DNA of 64,000 nucleotides. Source: Aldehydirespirator sp965116665. GTDB taxonomy: Bacteria; Actinomycetota; Acidimicrobiia; Acidimicrobiales; Aldehydirespiratoraceae. Of the stretch, positions 32,549-40,853 are shown one piece after another. The first letter of the stretch is position 1. Every line of letters begins with the position of its first letter. The notes under the pieces were generated by a model. That model saw nothing but the letters and a program-made list of their open reading frames with translations, made no database searches and was not told the DNA's origin. The DNA is taken from contig OZ220709.1 of NCBI GenBank assembly GCA_965116665.1, positions 372,001-436,000 of the forward strand, in the 5' to 3' direction. The position numbers were made by a program, and so were the translations under genes.

Positions 32549-33910
32549 GTGTCGACGGGCGGCGAACCGATGATCATCGGTGCCGACTGGGCCGTGCCCG
32601 CGGCTCTGGACGAGCCGCAGCGGCACTGGGGCGTGAGAGTGGCCGGCGGGCTGATCGACGACTGCGGCCCGACCGGTGAGCTGCGGGCCCGCTACCCCGA
32701 CGACGACTTCTGCGACGGGGGCGGCTGCGTGCTGCTGCCGGGCTTCGTCAACGCCCACGTGCACCTGTACGGCGTGCTGGCCCACGGGGTGCCCGCGCCG
32801 GCCCAGCCGGTGGCCGACTTCTGGGGCTTCCTGGACGACTACTGGTGGCCTCTGGTGGAGAACGCCCTCGACCACGAGATGATCTCGGCCGCGGCCGCCT
32901 GGGTGACGGCCGAGCTGGCCGCCTCCGGCACCACCAGCTTCTTCGACATCCTGGAAGCGCCCAACGCCCTGCCCGACGCCCTGTTCGCGCAGGCGGAGGC
33001 GGTGGCCGCCAGCGGGCTGCGGGGAGTCCTGTCGTTCGAGGCCACCGAGCGGATGGGCGCGGCCAACGGGCAGGCCGGGCTGGATGAGAATGCGCGCTTC
33101 ATCGAGGCCTGCCTCCCCGGCGGCGGCGCGCCGGGCGCCGGTGGCCGGGTGTCGGGCGCGATGTGCATCCACACCACGTTCACGTGCAGCGAGCCGTTCA
33201 TACGCCGGGCCTTCGAGACCGCGGCCGACCTGGACGTGTTCTGCCACGCCCACGTGAACGAGGGGGTGCACGAGGGCCTCTGGTGCACCGAGCACCACGG
33301 CATGCGCACCCTGGAGTTCTACGACCGCATCGGGGCGGCGTCGCCCCGCTTCCAGGCCAGCCAGTGCGTGCAGCTGTCGCCCCGCGAGATCGACATAATC
33401 GCGGCCACCGGCGTGAGGGTGTCGCACATGCCGCTGTCCAACTGCGAGGTGGGCGGCGGGATCGCCCCGGTCCTTGAGATGCTGCAGCGCGATGTGACCG
33501 TCGGGCTCGGCTCCGACGGCTACCTCAACGACATGTTCGCGGTGATGCGGGGCGCTTTCCTGCTGCACCGGGCCGCCACCCTCGACCCCGGCGCGATCAG
33601 CGCGGCGACCGTGCTGCACATGGCCACCGAAGGCTCGGCCCGCACGCTCGGCCTGGAGCGGGTGGGTCGGCTCGAGCCGGGATGGCGCGCCGACCTGCAG
33701 CTGGTCGACATCGACGGCCCCGCGGGCCTGCCCACCCCGGTGGAGGCCCACAACCTCTGTGACCAGCTGGTGCTGTGGCGCAGCGCCTCCCATGTGAGCC
33801 GGGTGATGGTGGGCGGGGACTGGATCGTGGACGGCGGCGAGGTGATCGGCGCCGACCTTGAGCGCTTGAGGGCCCGCACCCTCGAGCAGGCGGCCAGACT
33901 GTGGTCTTGA
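32549..33910 (+). CDS. ssnA: SsnA-like aminohydrolase (amidohydrolase superfamily)
   Basis: A 453-residue metal-dependent hydrolase. FVNAHVHLYG (HxH), CHAHVNEGVHEG, the later VSHMPLSNCEVG and GLGSDGYLNDMF give the metal ligands. The NDMF--MR segment and its place beside XdhC, YqeB and a fused Mo hydroxylase fit SsnA, a putative aminohydrolase of selenium-dependent Mo hydroxylase clusters; a guanine/chlorohydrolase-type enzyme is the alternative. It probably deaminates or opens the same heterocycle that the Mo enzyme oxidises. GTG 32549 is used; ATG 32570 is nearly as good. Confidence 0.75.
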   Translation: MSTGGEPMIIGADWAVPAALDEPQRHWGVRVAGGLIDDCGPTGELRARYPDDDFCDGGGCVLLPGFVNAHVHLYGVLAHGVPAPAQPVADFWGFLDDYWWPLVENALDHEMISAAAAWVTAELAASGTTSFFDILEAPNALPDALFAQAEAVAASGLRGVLSFEATERMGAANGQAGLDENARFIEACLPGGGAPGAGGRVSGAMCIHTTFTCSEPFIRRAFETAADLDVFCHAHVNEGVHEGLWCTEHHGMRTLEFYDRIGAASPRFQASQCVQLSPREIDIIAATGVRVSHMPLSNCEVGGGIAPVLEMLQRDVTVGLGSDGYLNDMFAVMRGAFLLHRAATLDPGAISAATVLHMATEGSARTLGLERVGRLEPGWRADLQLVDIDGPAGLPTPVEAHNLCDQLVLWRSASHVSRVMVGGDWIVDGGEVIGADLERLRARTLEQAARLWS

Positions 33911-33937
33911 TGAGCTGGCCGGGCCCCTCGACACGCT

Positions 33938-33980
33938 CTGTGCGCAGAAACCGGGCATATGCCCGGCAGAGCGCGTACAG
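33938..33980. repeat. Palindromic element B, copy 1
   Basis: 43 bp from CTGTGCGC to GCGCGTACAG. The centre CCGGGCATATGCCCGG is a perfect 16-bp palindrome and the ends CTGT/ACAG pair. A second copy of the same length is at 61267-61309 with 33 of 43 identical bases and compensating changes in the outer stem. It lies in the 97-bp spacer between the aminohydrolase and xdhC genes. Confidence 0.7.
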
Positions 33981-34007
33981 ACCGGCGGGACAGGGCGGGG
34001 TGAGCGC

Positions 34008-34811
34008 GTGAGCCTGCTCAGCCAGCTTGCCGACGCCGTCGACGGCGGGGTGGCGGTGGCCTCCGCCACGGTGGTCGACACGTCGCGCTCGGTGCCCCGG
34101 AGGGCCGGGGCCAAGATGCTCGTGTTCCGCGACGGCAGCATCTCCGGGACCGTCGGCGGGGGAGAGATGGAGGCTCGGGTGGTGGCCGAGGCCGTGGCCG
34201 CGCTCGGTGACGGCCGCTGCCGTCTGCTGTCGTACCGTCTAGTCGACCCTGTCCGGGGCGATCCCGGAGTCTGCGGGGGCGACGTCCAGATATTCGTGGA
34301 GCCGCACATGCCCAAGCCCACCGTCATAGTCATGGGGTACGGACACGTGGGACGGGCCGTGGCCGAGCTCGCCCGCTGGCTCGGCTTCCGGGTGGTGGCC
34401 TCCGACGACCGGGCCGGGATGGAGGACGACCCGGCCGGCGGGGCCGATCTCGGGGGCCTCGCCGACCAGCCACCGGATGGCGTCCCCGACGAACTGGTCG
34501 TCGGCTCGGTCGACCACCTGCTCGCGGGCCGGACCCTGGACGCGGACACGTCGGTGGTGCTGGTGACCCGCAACGTCGACGTGGACGCCGCGGCCCTGCC
34601 CGCCCTGCTGGCCACCGACGCCGGTTACGTGGGGGTCATGGGCAGCGAGCGCCGCTGGGCCACCACCCGGGCCCGCCTGGAGGCCGGCGGCGTCGATCCT
34701 GCCGCGCTGGACCGGGTCCATGCCCCCATCGGGATCGAGGTCGGGGCCGAGACCCCCGAGGAGATCGCGGTGAGCATCATGGCCGAGGTGATCGCCCATC
34801 GCCGGACGTGA
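34008..34811 (+). CDS. xdhC: XdhC/CoxI family Mo-cofactor maturation protein
   Basis: A 267-residue XdhC-like protein. The N-terminal part has ATVVDTSRSVPRRAGAKMLV and GTVGGGEMEARVV; the Rossmann-like C-terminal part has VIVMGYGHVGRAVAELARWL, VLVTRNVDVD and YVGVMGSERRW. XdhC binds the molybdenum cofactor, helps sulfurate it and delivers it to xanthine dehydrogenases. It should service the adjacent Mo enzyme. The GTG at 34008 is the first in-frame start after palindromic element B. Confidence 0.9.
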   Translation: MSLLSQLADAVDGGVAVASATVVDTSRSVPRRAGAKMLVFRDGSISGTVGGGEMEARVVAEAVAALGDGRCRLLSYRLVDPVRGDPGVCGGDVQIFVEPHMPKPTVIVMGYGHVGRAVAELARWLGFRVVASDDRAGMEDDPAGGADLGGLADQPPDGVPDELVVGSVDHLLAGRTLDADTSVVLVTRNVDVDAAALPALLATDAGYVGVMGSERRWATTRARLEAGGVDPAALDRVHAPIGIEVGAETPEEIAVSIMAEVIAHRRT

Positions 34812-34842
34812 ACCCGCCGGAGCCGGGTCTTCACCGCTGTGC

Positions 34843-35625
34843 GTGCTGCGGGGCGGGGGCGACCTGGCCACCGGCGTGGCCTGGCGACTCACGCGGGCCG
34901 GCTGGCCGGTGGTGGTGCTGGAGCTGCCCGAGCCGCTGACGATCCGCCGTACGGTGGCGCTTTCCACTGCGGTGACCGACGGCGAGATCAGCGTGCAGGG
35001 CATGAGGGGCGTGCTGGCGCACACGGCTGGCGAGGCCCTCGGTGTGGCCGGTCGGGGCGACGTGGCGGTGCTGGTGGCCCCGAAGCTGGCCGGTCGGGAT
35101 CCTCTGCCGGCCGATGTGGTGGTGGACGCCCGGCTGGCCAAGCGCAACATAGACACGTCCCGCGATGACGCCGGGTTCGTGATCGGCCTCGGTCCTGGCT
35201 TCACTGCGGGCCGCGACTGCCACGCGGTGGTCGAGACCATGCGGGGCCACCGGCTGGGCCGGGTGATCTGGTCCGGTTCGGCGCAGCCCGACACCGGCAC
35301 ACCGGCCGCGCTCGGGGGCCGGTCCGCGGATCGGGTCCTGCGGGCCCCGGCTGCCGGAAAGGTCGTCTGGCACGCCGGCATCGGTGATTCGGTGAGCGGG
35401 GGCCAGCTGCTCGGCGAGGTGGGCCGGGCCACGATCAGCGCGCCCTTCGACGGAGTCCTGCGCGGTGCCATCCGACCGGGGATGACGGTGCGGGAAGGCC
35501 TCAAGATCGGCGATGTCGACCCCCGAGGCGACCCTGCGGCGTGCTGGGAGATCTCCGACAAGTCCCTGTCGGTGGGCGGGGGAGTGTTGGAGGCGGTGCT
35601 GGCCCGCCGCGCCGGCCTGGCCTGA
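34843..35625 (+). CDS. yqeB: YqeB/EF2563 family selenium-dependent molybdenum hydroxylase system protein
   Basis: A protein of about 260 residues. It shows the family's opening LRGGGDLATGVAWRL, LELPEPLTIRRTVA, DARLAKRNIDT, VIGLGPGFTAG-DCHAVVET and a C-terminal biotinyl-like swivel module (VLRAPAAGKVVWHAGIGDSV) ending ISDKSLSVGGGVLEAVL. Family genes travel with Mo hydroxylases that carry a labile selenium atom at the Mo site. The chemistry of the protein is unproven. The GTG 34843 start is the latest possible one and makes the N-terminus slightly short; a non-standard start a few codons upstream is possible. Confidence 0.85.
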   Translation: MLRGGGDLATGVAWRLTRAGWPVVVLELPEPLTIRRTVALSTAVTDGEISVQGMRGVLAHTAGEALGVAGRGDVAVLVAPKLAGRDPLPADVVVDARLAKRNIDTSRDDAGFVIGLGPGFTAGRDCHAVVETMRGHRLGRVIWSGSAQPDTGTPAALGGRSADRVLRAPAAGKVVWHAGIGDSVSGGQLLGEVGRATISAPFDGVLRGAIRPGMTVREGLKIGDVDPRGDPAACWEISDKSLSVGGGVLEAVLARRAGLA

Positions 35626-35664
35626 GAGGCCGAGCTGCGCTGGGCTGCATCACCGTGGCGGCCA

Positions 35665-35670
35665 TAGGGT
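35665..35670 (+). promoter_or_regulatory. -10 box of a leaderless promoter for the second LLM oxidoreductase
   Basis: TAGGGT, then 7 nt and GTG 35678. The earlier GTG at 35669 overlaps this box and is therefore less likely to be the start. Confidence 0.45.
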
Positions 35671-35677
35671 GAGCGCC

Positions 35678-36646
35678 GTGGTGCAGCCTCAGTTCAACGT
35701 CCTGCCCCATGGACCCGTCGAGCGAGCCGTCGAGATCGCCCGGTTCGCCGAGACTCTCGGCTACCGGCGGTGCTGGGTGTACGACGAGGGGCTCGCAGCC
35801 GCCGACGTGTACGTGGCCATGACCGCCATCGCGCTGGCCACAACGTCGCTGGAGGTCGGCCCGGGCATCACCAACCCCTACACCCGCCACGCGGGTGTCA
35901 CCGCCGGCGCGATCGCCTCCCTCGACGAGCTGTCGGGCGGGCGGGCCTTCCTGGGCATCGGTGCCGGGGGAAGCCTGACACTCGACCCCCTCAGCATCGA
36001 CCGCCACCGGCCGCTGACCGCCGTGCGCGAGACCATCGATGCCTGCCGGCGCCTGTTCGCGGGCGAGGCCGTCAGCGTCGACGGCGTCCATGTGCGCTTG
36101 AGCGAAGCGTCGCTGCTGCACCCCCGGGCAAGCACCGAGATCTGGCTGGCCGGCCGGGGACCGAGAATGCTGCAGCTGGGCGGCTCGGCCTGTGACGGGG
36201 TGTTGGTCGACTTCCTCTACAAGCCGCACCTGGGCCCCGCGGTGGAGCGGATCCGGGACGCCGGCCGGGCCGCCGGGAACGAGCCTCGCATCTGCTACTC
36301 CACGATGCTGGTGACCGGCGACGACACCATGGCCGCGGTCAAGCCCCACCTGACCTACCGGCTGGTCGACTCGCCTGCGGACGTGCAGGAGGCGATCCGG
36401 CTCTCGGACGCCGATGCGGCCAGGATCAGGGCTTCGCTCGCCGACGGCCTGGAGGCGGCGGCCGAGCATGTGCGGGATGAGTGGGCGCTGCCCTTCGTGA
36501 TCGCCGGCACCCCCGGCGAGTGCCGCGAGGAGCTGCACCGGCTGGCCGCCGAGCACGGGATCGAGTCGTTCGTCGTGCCGCTCCTCGACGACGACTCGGC
36601 CGAGGAGCTGCTGCGCTCCGGCGCTGAGATCATGGGGATCACCTGA
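35678..36646 (+). CDS. LLM class (F420-dependent type) oxidoreductase
   Basis: A 322-residue luciferase-like TIM barrel with ARFAETLGYRRCWVYDEGL, LEVGPGITNPYTRHAGVTA, AFLGIGAGGSLTLDPL and IWLAGRGPRMLQLGG, similar in length to methylene-H4MPT reductase-like proteins (Mer). F420 use is likely from family and lineage but not proven. It is a separate unit with its own promoter between the YqeB gene and the Tad locus. Confidence 0.85.
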   Translation: MVQPQFNVLPHGPVERAVEIARFAETLGYRRCWVYDEGLAAADVYVAMTAIALATTSLEVGPGITNPYTRHAGVTAGAIASLDELSGGRAFLGIGAGGSLTLDPLSIDRHRPLTAVRETIDACRRLFAGEAVSVDGVHVRLSEASLLHPRASTEIWLAGRGPRMLQLGGSACDGVLVDFLYKPHLGPAVERIRDAGRAAGNEPRICYSTMLVTGDDTMAAVKPHLTYRLVDSPADVQEAIRLSDADAARIRASLADGLEAAAEHVRDEWALPFVIAGTPGECREELHRLAAEHGIESFVVPLLDDDSAEELLRSGAEIMGIT

Positions 36647-36673
36647 AATCAATGACATAGTTTGAAACTGCCG

Positions 36674-36679
36674 TAATGT
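36674..36679 (+). promoter_or_regulatory. -10 box of a leaderless promoter for the Tad locus
   Basis: TAATGT with 7 nt to the GTG of the tadZ-like gene. No convincing -35 sequence at standard spacing. Confidence 0.5.
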
Positions 36680-36686
36680 CGGTAAG

Positions 36687-37463
36687 GTGGCTGATGCCGT
36701 CCCGGTTCGCTGGGTGCCGGGCCGGCCGCCCCCAACACTGGCGCTGGAGAGTCCCGCCTCCGAAGACCGCGGCGCGCGGGGGAAGAGCGTGATCATCTGG
36801 TACTGGTCCGTCAAGGGCGGGGTGGGGACTTCGGTCGTGGCCGCGGCAACCGCCATCCGCCTCGCATCCGAGGACCGCGACACCACCCTGGTGGACCTGA
36901 ACGGGGACCAGCCGGCCCTGCTGGGAATGGTCGCCGGCGCAGCGCCGGCCGAGCCCGGGATCGGTGACTGGGTGGCCGCCGGGGACGGCGTGGCCGCCGA
37001 CGCCATCGGCAGGCTGGTCGAGGACGTTGCTCCCGGGCTGCGCCTGCTGCGGCAAGGCACCCGGCCGCCACTGGACGGCACGGCCCCGGAGGGCGAGGAC
37101 CAGCCCGCCCGGCTGCTGCTGGCCCTCGAGGTGCTGGCCCGCACGGGGCCGGTCGTGGTGGACGCCGGATTGGACCTCGCCGGTATGCGCTCGGGACTCG
37201 GCGGCCCGCACCATCCGGTGTGCGTGCTGCGGTCCTGCTACCTGGCCCTGACCCGGGCCCAGCAGGTGGCCGGGCCCTACGAGCGGGTAGTCCTCGTGGA
37301 GGAGCCGGGCCGGGCTCTGCGGGCCCGTGACGTGTCCGCCGCGGTCGGGGCCTCCCACGTCGAGCGGGTGGCGTGGGATCCCAGGGTGGCCCGATCCGTG
37401 GACGCGGGCACGATCGTCAGCATGCTCCCGCCGCCCCTGCGGCGATTCGAGCTTCCGGCATGA
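36687..37463 (+). CDS. TadZ/CpaE-like P-loop ATPase of the Tad pilus locus
   Basis: A 258-residue MinD/ParA-like protein. The deviant Walker A KGGVGTSVVAAATAIRLA sits near residue 42, with a VDLNGDQPALLGM segment and a VVVDAGLDL Walker-B-like strand. Actinobacterial homologues are annotated as Ssd-like or septum-site-type proteins that place the Tad machine. No receiver domain precedes it. Its stop overlaps the tadA start (ATGA). Confidence 0.75.
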   Translation: MADAVPVRWVPGRPPPTLALESPASEDRGARGKSVIIWYWSVKGGVGTSVVAAATAIRLASEDRDTTLVDLNGDQPALLGMVAGAAPAEPGIGDWVAAGDGVAADAIGRLVEDVAPGLRLLRQGTRPPLDGTAPEGEDQPARLLLALEVLARTGPVVVDAGLDLAGMRSGLGGPHHPVCVLRSCYLALTRAQQVAGPYERVVLVEEPGRALRARDVSAAVGASHVERVAWDPRVARSVDAGTIVSMLPPPLRRFELPA

Positions 37464-38638
37464 CCGGCGCGGTCGCCGGCACCGGACGGGCCCGCACGGC
37501 TGCCGGCTCGCACTCCGAGGAGGGTTGCGAGGCCCTCGTCGAGGCGGTGCACCGCAGGGTCATCGACGCCATGGCGCCTCTGCCGATGCCGGCCGACGAG
37601 ATCGCGGCGATGGTCCGCGCCCTGGCCCCCCTCACCCCGACCGATGTCGTAGACGAGGTGGTGGAACAGGTCGCCGCCCGCGTGGACGGGCTCGGCCCCC
37701 TGGAGCCGCTGCTGGCCGACCCGTCGGTGAGCGAGGTGATGATCAACGGGCCGGGGCCGGTGTGGATCGAACGGGGTGGCAGCGTCAGCCGGAGCGCGGT
37801 GTCGCTGGACCGGGCCGCGGTCGACCTGGTCATCGAGAGGATCGTGGCCCCGCTCGGCCGCCGGGTGGACCAGCTCACCCCCTGCGTGGACGGTCGGCTG
37901 CCCGACGGTTCCCGGGTCCATGTGGCGGTTCCGCCGGTGGCGGTCGACGGCCCCTATGTGACCATCCGCCGCTTCGTGGTGCCCGACGTCGCGCTGGAGT
38001 TGTTCGCCGCGGCGCCGGTGGTGGAGCTGCTCGAAGGTCTGGTGGACCGGGGGGCCAACATCGTCGTGAGCGGGGGCACCGGAGCGGGCAAGACCACCCT
38101 GCTGAACGCGCTGGCCGGCCGGGTCAGTCCCCGGCACCGGGTGATCACCATCGAGGACGCCGCGGAGCTGCAGCTCGAGCATCCCCATGTGGTGCGCCTG
38201 GAGGCCCGGCCCGAATCCCGCGAAGGGGGCGGAGCGGTGACGATCCGCGACCTGGTTCGCAACGCGCTGCGGATGCGACCCGACCGGATGGTGGTGGGAG
38301 AGGTGCGCGGTCCCGAGGCGCTCGATCTGCTGCACGCCCTCAACACCGGCCACGCCGGCTGCCTGTCGACTGTGCATGCCAATGGGCCCGTCGATTCTCT
38401 GCGCCGGTTGGCCGCCCTGGCCGCGGCCGCCGATGAGCGCCTGGGCGTGGCCGCGGTCAGGGACCATGTGGCTTCCGCCATCGACGCCGTGGTTCACGTC
38501 GGGAGGGTCGGCGGCGGGGCCCGGCGGGTCACGGCCGTCGCTGAGGTCGACGGGCACGACCAGGTCCGCCTGCTCGCCGATGACAGCGGGGTCCACCGGA
38601 GGGTGTCGCGGCCGTCCCGTCTGGTGGCGGGTCCGTGA
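37460..38638 (+). CDS. tadA: TadA/CpaF secretion ATPase
   Basis: A 392-residue type II/IV secretion ATPase. N-terminal domain LEPLLADPSVSEVMINGP, then Walker A VSGGTGAGKTTLLN, Asp box TIEDAAELQLEHPHVVRLEARPE (quoted to position only by parts), Walker B DRMVVGEVRGPEALDLL and His box GHAGCLSTVHANGP. It powers assembly or secretion of Flp pili at the inner membrane. Start ATG overlaps the upstream stop by 4 bp, and its own stop overlaps the tadB GTG. Confidence 0.93.
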   Translation: MTGAVAGTGRARTAAGSHSEEGCEALVEAVHRRVIDAMAPLPMPADEIAAMVRALAPLTPTDVVDEVVEQVAARVDGLGPLEPLLADPSVSEVMINGPGPVWIERGGSVSRSAVSLDRAAVDLVIERIVAPLGRRVDQLTPCVDGRLPDGSRVHVAVPPVAVDGPYVTIRRFVVPDVALELFAAAPVVELLEGLVDRGANIVVSGGTGAGKTTLLNALAGRVSPRHRVITIEDAAELQLEHPHVVRLEARPESREGGGAVTIRDLVRNALRMRPDRMVVGEVRGPEALDLLHALNTGHAGCLSTVHANGPVDSLRRLAALAAAADERLGVAAVRDHVASAIDAVVHVGRVGGGARRVTAVAEVDGHDQVRLLADDSGVHRRVSRPSRLVAGP

Positions 38639-39318
38639 CCGCGCTGCTGGCCGCGTTCCTGCTGTTCGCGGCGCTGGCACCCGCGCCCGTGCGGCTGGGG
38701 ACACGGGGAAGGTCCGGGCGCCTGCAATGGTCGCCGGGCGGGGCCGCATCCCGGCTCTCGGCCATCGGCGGGCCGTGGAGGCGAAGGCACGGGCGGGAGG
38801 ACTCGATACCCCAGGCGCTCGAACTGACGGCTCGGGCGTTGCGCTCCGGCGGGTCGGTGCTGACCGCGCTGGACGCAGTGGCGACAGAGATTCCCGAGAC
38901 CGGGTGGCGGGAGGTGGTCAGCAGGGTGCGCGGGGGCCTGGGCCTCACCGAGGCGCTCGATGGCTGGGTCCAGGACCGGCCCGAACGCCAGACGGCTGCG
39001 GCCCTGCTGGTTGTGGGGCACCAGTCCGGCGCGGCCATGGCGGCCAGCCTCGACAGGGCCGCGGCGTCGCTGCGGCAGCGGCGGGCCCTCGGCGACGAGA
39101 TCCGAGCCCTCACCTCACAGACCCGGACCTCCGGGATGGTGGTGGCGGCCGCACCGGCGGGTTTCGCGGCCGTCGTCGCCGTCGCGGATCCCGGCGCTCT
39201 GGGCAAGCTGGTGACGACACCCTTCGGGCTGCTCTCGGTGATGACGGGTCTGGCGCTGGAGGCCTTGGGCGTCTGGTGGATGGCGAGGCTCAGCCGGGGG
39301 GTGCTGAGATGGGCGTGA
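38635..39318 (+). CDS. tadB: TadB-like inner-membrane platform protein (T2SSF domain)
   Basis: A 227-residue membrane protein with an N-terminal hydrophobic segment, the T2SSF motif around SIPQALELTARALRSGGSV, and C-terminal hydrophobic segments (MVVAAAPAGFAAVVAVADP and LLSVMTGLALEALGVWW). It forms the pilus assembly platform with TadC. GTG start overlaps tadA by 4 bp; the tadC start lies inside its last codons. Confidence 0.85.
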   Translation: MTALLAAFLLFAALAPAPVRLGTRGRSGRLQWSPGGAASRLSAIGGPWRRRHGREDSIPQALELTARALRSGGSVLTALDAVATEIPETGWREVVSRVRGGLGLTEALDGWVQDRPERQTAAALLVVGHQSGAAMAASLDRAAASLRQRRALGDEIRALTSQTRTSGMVVAAAPAGFAAVVAVADPGALGKLVTTPFGLLSVMTGLALEALGVWWMARLSRGVLRWA

Positions 39319-40088
39319 GCCTCGCTCTCGGGCTGGGAGCAGCCCTGCTCACGCTGCGGGCGCTGGACACGGACCCGGCGCTGCGCCGCCTGGCACGGCG
39401 GAGACTCCGGGGCGCCGATCGATCCGGCCTAGGACCCAGCCGTGCGCTGGCGGCGCTGGGCCGGCGACTGTCCGGGGGTGTGGCCGAGCCCGCCGACGAG
39501 GCGTTGGTGGGGATCGCAAGCCTGGTCTGTGTCGGGGCGGTCATCGCAGCCGGCGCGGTGGGAGGCTTGCTGATGCTGCTGGCCACTGTCGCCGCGGTGG
39601 TCGCGAGACAGCGGGCTCGTCGCCACGACCGGATGCGGCACATCGAGCGCAATCTGCCTGAGGTCATCGACCTGCTCGGGCTGGTGGTCGGGGCCGGGAG
39701 GCCCACCGTGTCGGCTCTGGCGGACATCTCCCCGCGGGTGGTGGAGCCGTTCCGGTCGGAACTGGCCGCAGTGGCGAAGCGCGCCGGAGCCGGCGAGCCG
39801 TTCACAGAGTCAGTGAGGAGGCTGCGGGACACCCTGGGTCCCAGCGTCTCATCGGTCGTGCACGCCGTCACCGCCGCGGAGAACGACGGCGCCCCGCTGC
39901 AGCCCGCCCTCGAGCGGGCCGCGGACGAAGCTCACCGCCGCCGGCGCGTCCGGGCAGAGGAGGCGGCCCGGCGGGTGCCGGTGCTCATGCTGTTCCCGCT
40001 CGTGTTCTGCATCCTTCCGGCCTTCTGCCTGCTGACCGTCGTCCCGGTGCTCGTCGGGACCGTCGCTGATCTGCGATTCCCGTCATGA
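39309..40088 (+). CDS. tadC: TadC-like inner-membrane platform protein (T2SSF domain)
   Basis: A 259-residue membrane protein with N-terminal helices (ALGLGAALLTLRAL; IAAGAVGGLLMLLATVAAVV), a cytoplasmic T2SSF core IERNLPEVIDLLGLVVGAG, and a C-terminal hydrophobic pair ending VPVLMLFPLVFCILPAFCLL. The helix spacing and the RNLPEVIDLL motif are typical of TadC. ATG 39309 overlaps tadB by 10 bp. Confidence 0.88.
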   Translation: MGVSLALGLGAALLTLRALDTDPALRRLARRRLRGADRSGLGPSRALAALGRRLSGGVAEPADEALVGIASLVCVGAVIAAGAVGGLLMLLATVAAVVARQRARRHDRMRHIERNLPEVIDLLGLVVGAGRPTVSALADISPRVVEPFRSELAAVAKRAGAGEPFTESVRRLRDTLGPSVSSVVHAVTAAENDGAPLQPALERAADEAHRRRRVRAEEAARRVPVLMLFPLVFCILPAFCLLTVVPVLVGTVADLRFPS

Positions 40089-40141
40089 GAAGCCGGGCGG
40101 GCAGGAGGCCCCGGTCGGCCCCAACCGAACCCATGACACCG

Positions 40142-40175
40142 GAGCCGCCCGCCGCCTCCCGCAGGCGAGCGGCTC
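40142..40175 (+). promoter_or_regulatory. Hairpin upstream of the pilin gene
   Basis: GAGCCG (40142-40147) pairs with CGGCTC (40170-40175), with further G-C pairs inside, 16 bp before the pilin ATG. It could stabilise a processed pilin message or limit read-through from tadC; both readings are inference. An AAAGGAGCG ribosome binding site follows. Confidence 0.4.
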
Positions 40176-40191
40176 GAAGAAAGGAGCGAAC

Positions 40192-40437
40192 ATGATCTCG
40201 AGGACCCTGGCTGCATTGACGGTGCGCTGCTTCCTGGCCGTGCACCGTCTCGGGGTCAGCGATGCTCGACCCGGACGCCGCACCGGTGACCGGGGCCAGA
40301 CCACGGCCGAGTACGCGCTGGTGATCGTCGGCGCCGGCGCGGTGGCCCTGCTGTTGCTGACCTGGGCGACCGGCTCCGGCAAGATCGCTGCACTGCTGGA
40401 CAAGGTGGTGGACACGGTCGCCAACATGGTCAGTTGA
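40192..40437 (+). CDS. Flp-type pilin-like protein (DUF4244)
   Basis: An 81-residue protein with a basic N-terminal part, then GQTTAEYALVIVGAGAVALLLLTWATG. The Gly/Gln-TTAEYAL junction is the prepilin cleavage site with Glu at position 5, followed by the hydrophobic assembly helix, as in actinobacterial DUF4244/Flp proteins. It should be the major pilus subunit. No prepilin peptidase gene (TadV) is in the window. A good ribosome binding site precedes the ATG. Confidence 0.85.
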   Translation: MISRTLAALTVRCFLAVHRLGVSDARPGRRTGDRGQTTAEYALVIVGAGAVALLLLTWATGSGKIAALLDKVVDTVANMVS

Positions 40438-40853
40438 TCCGCCGACCGCGTCACGGCGCCTCCAATCCGGGTGCGCCGGGCCAGCTCGGGCAGTCGACGG
40501 TGGAGTTCGCGCTGATGGTGCCGTTCCTCGCGTTGATGCTCCTGACCGTCGTGCAGGTGGGACTGCTGGTCCGCACCCGGGTGCTGGTAACCCACGCCGC
40601 CCGGGAGGCGGTGCGTTCCGCTGCCGTGGGGGAGGCCGACGGCGAGGTTCGCTCGGCAGCACTCGACGCGGCCGACCTGGACCCGCGCCGGCTGAACGTG
40701 CTGGTCCGTCGGGGTGGCGGACAGGCCACCGTGGAGCTGCGGTACGTGGAGGCCACCGACGTTCCGTTGGTGGGACCGCTGGTCGGTGAAGCCGTGTTCG
40801 AGGCTCGGGCCACGATGCGCCTTGAGGCCGAGCAGCCCGGCAGCGACCGGTGA
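40434..40853 (+). CDS. tadE: TadE-like pseudopilin
   Basis: A 139-residue protein with the TadE motif QSTVEFALMVPFLALMLLTVVQ near residue 20, followed by a periplasmic domain. TTG 40434 overlaps the pilin stop by 4 bp (TTGA). The last ~10 codons and the stop are part of the first 96-bp repeat unit (40824-40919), so the C-terminal EAEQPGSDR may be repeat-derived. The usual TadF-like gene does not follow; the repeats occupy that place. Confidence 0.85.
   Translation: MIRRPRHGASNPGAPGQLGQSTVEFALMVPFLALMLLTVVQVGLLVRTRVLVTHAAREAVRSAAVGEADGEVRSAALDAADLDPRRLNVLVRRGGGQATVELRYVEATDVPLVGPLVGEAVFEARATMRLEAEQPGSDR

Noticed and set aside
29533..32577. Open frame of about 1,000 codons opposite the Mo subunit gene
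   Set aside because: Val/Gly/His-rich translation without recognisable domains; the plus strand encodes an intact Mo hydroxylase domain.
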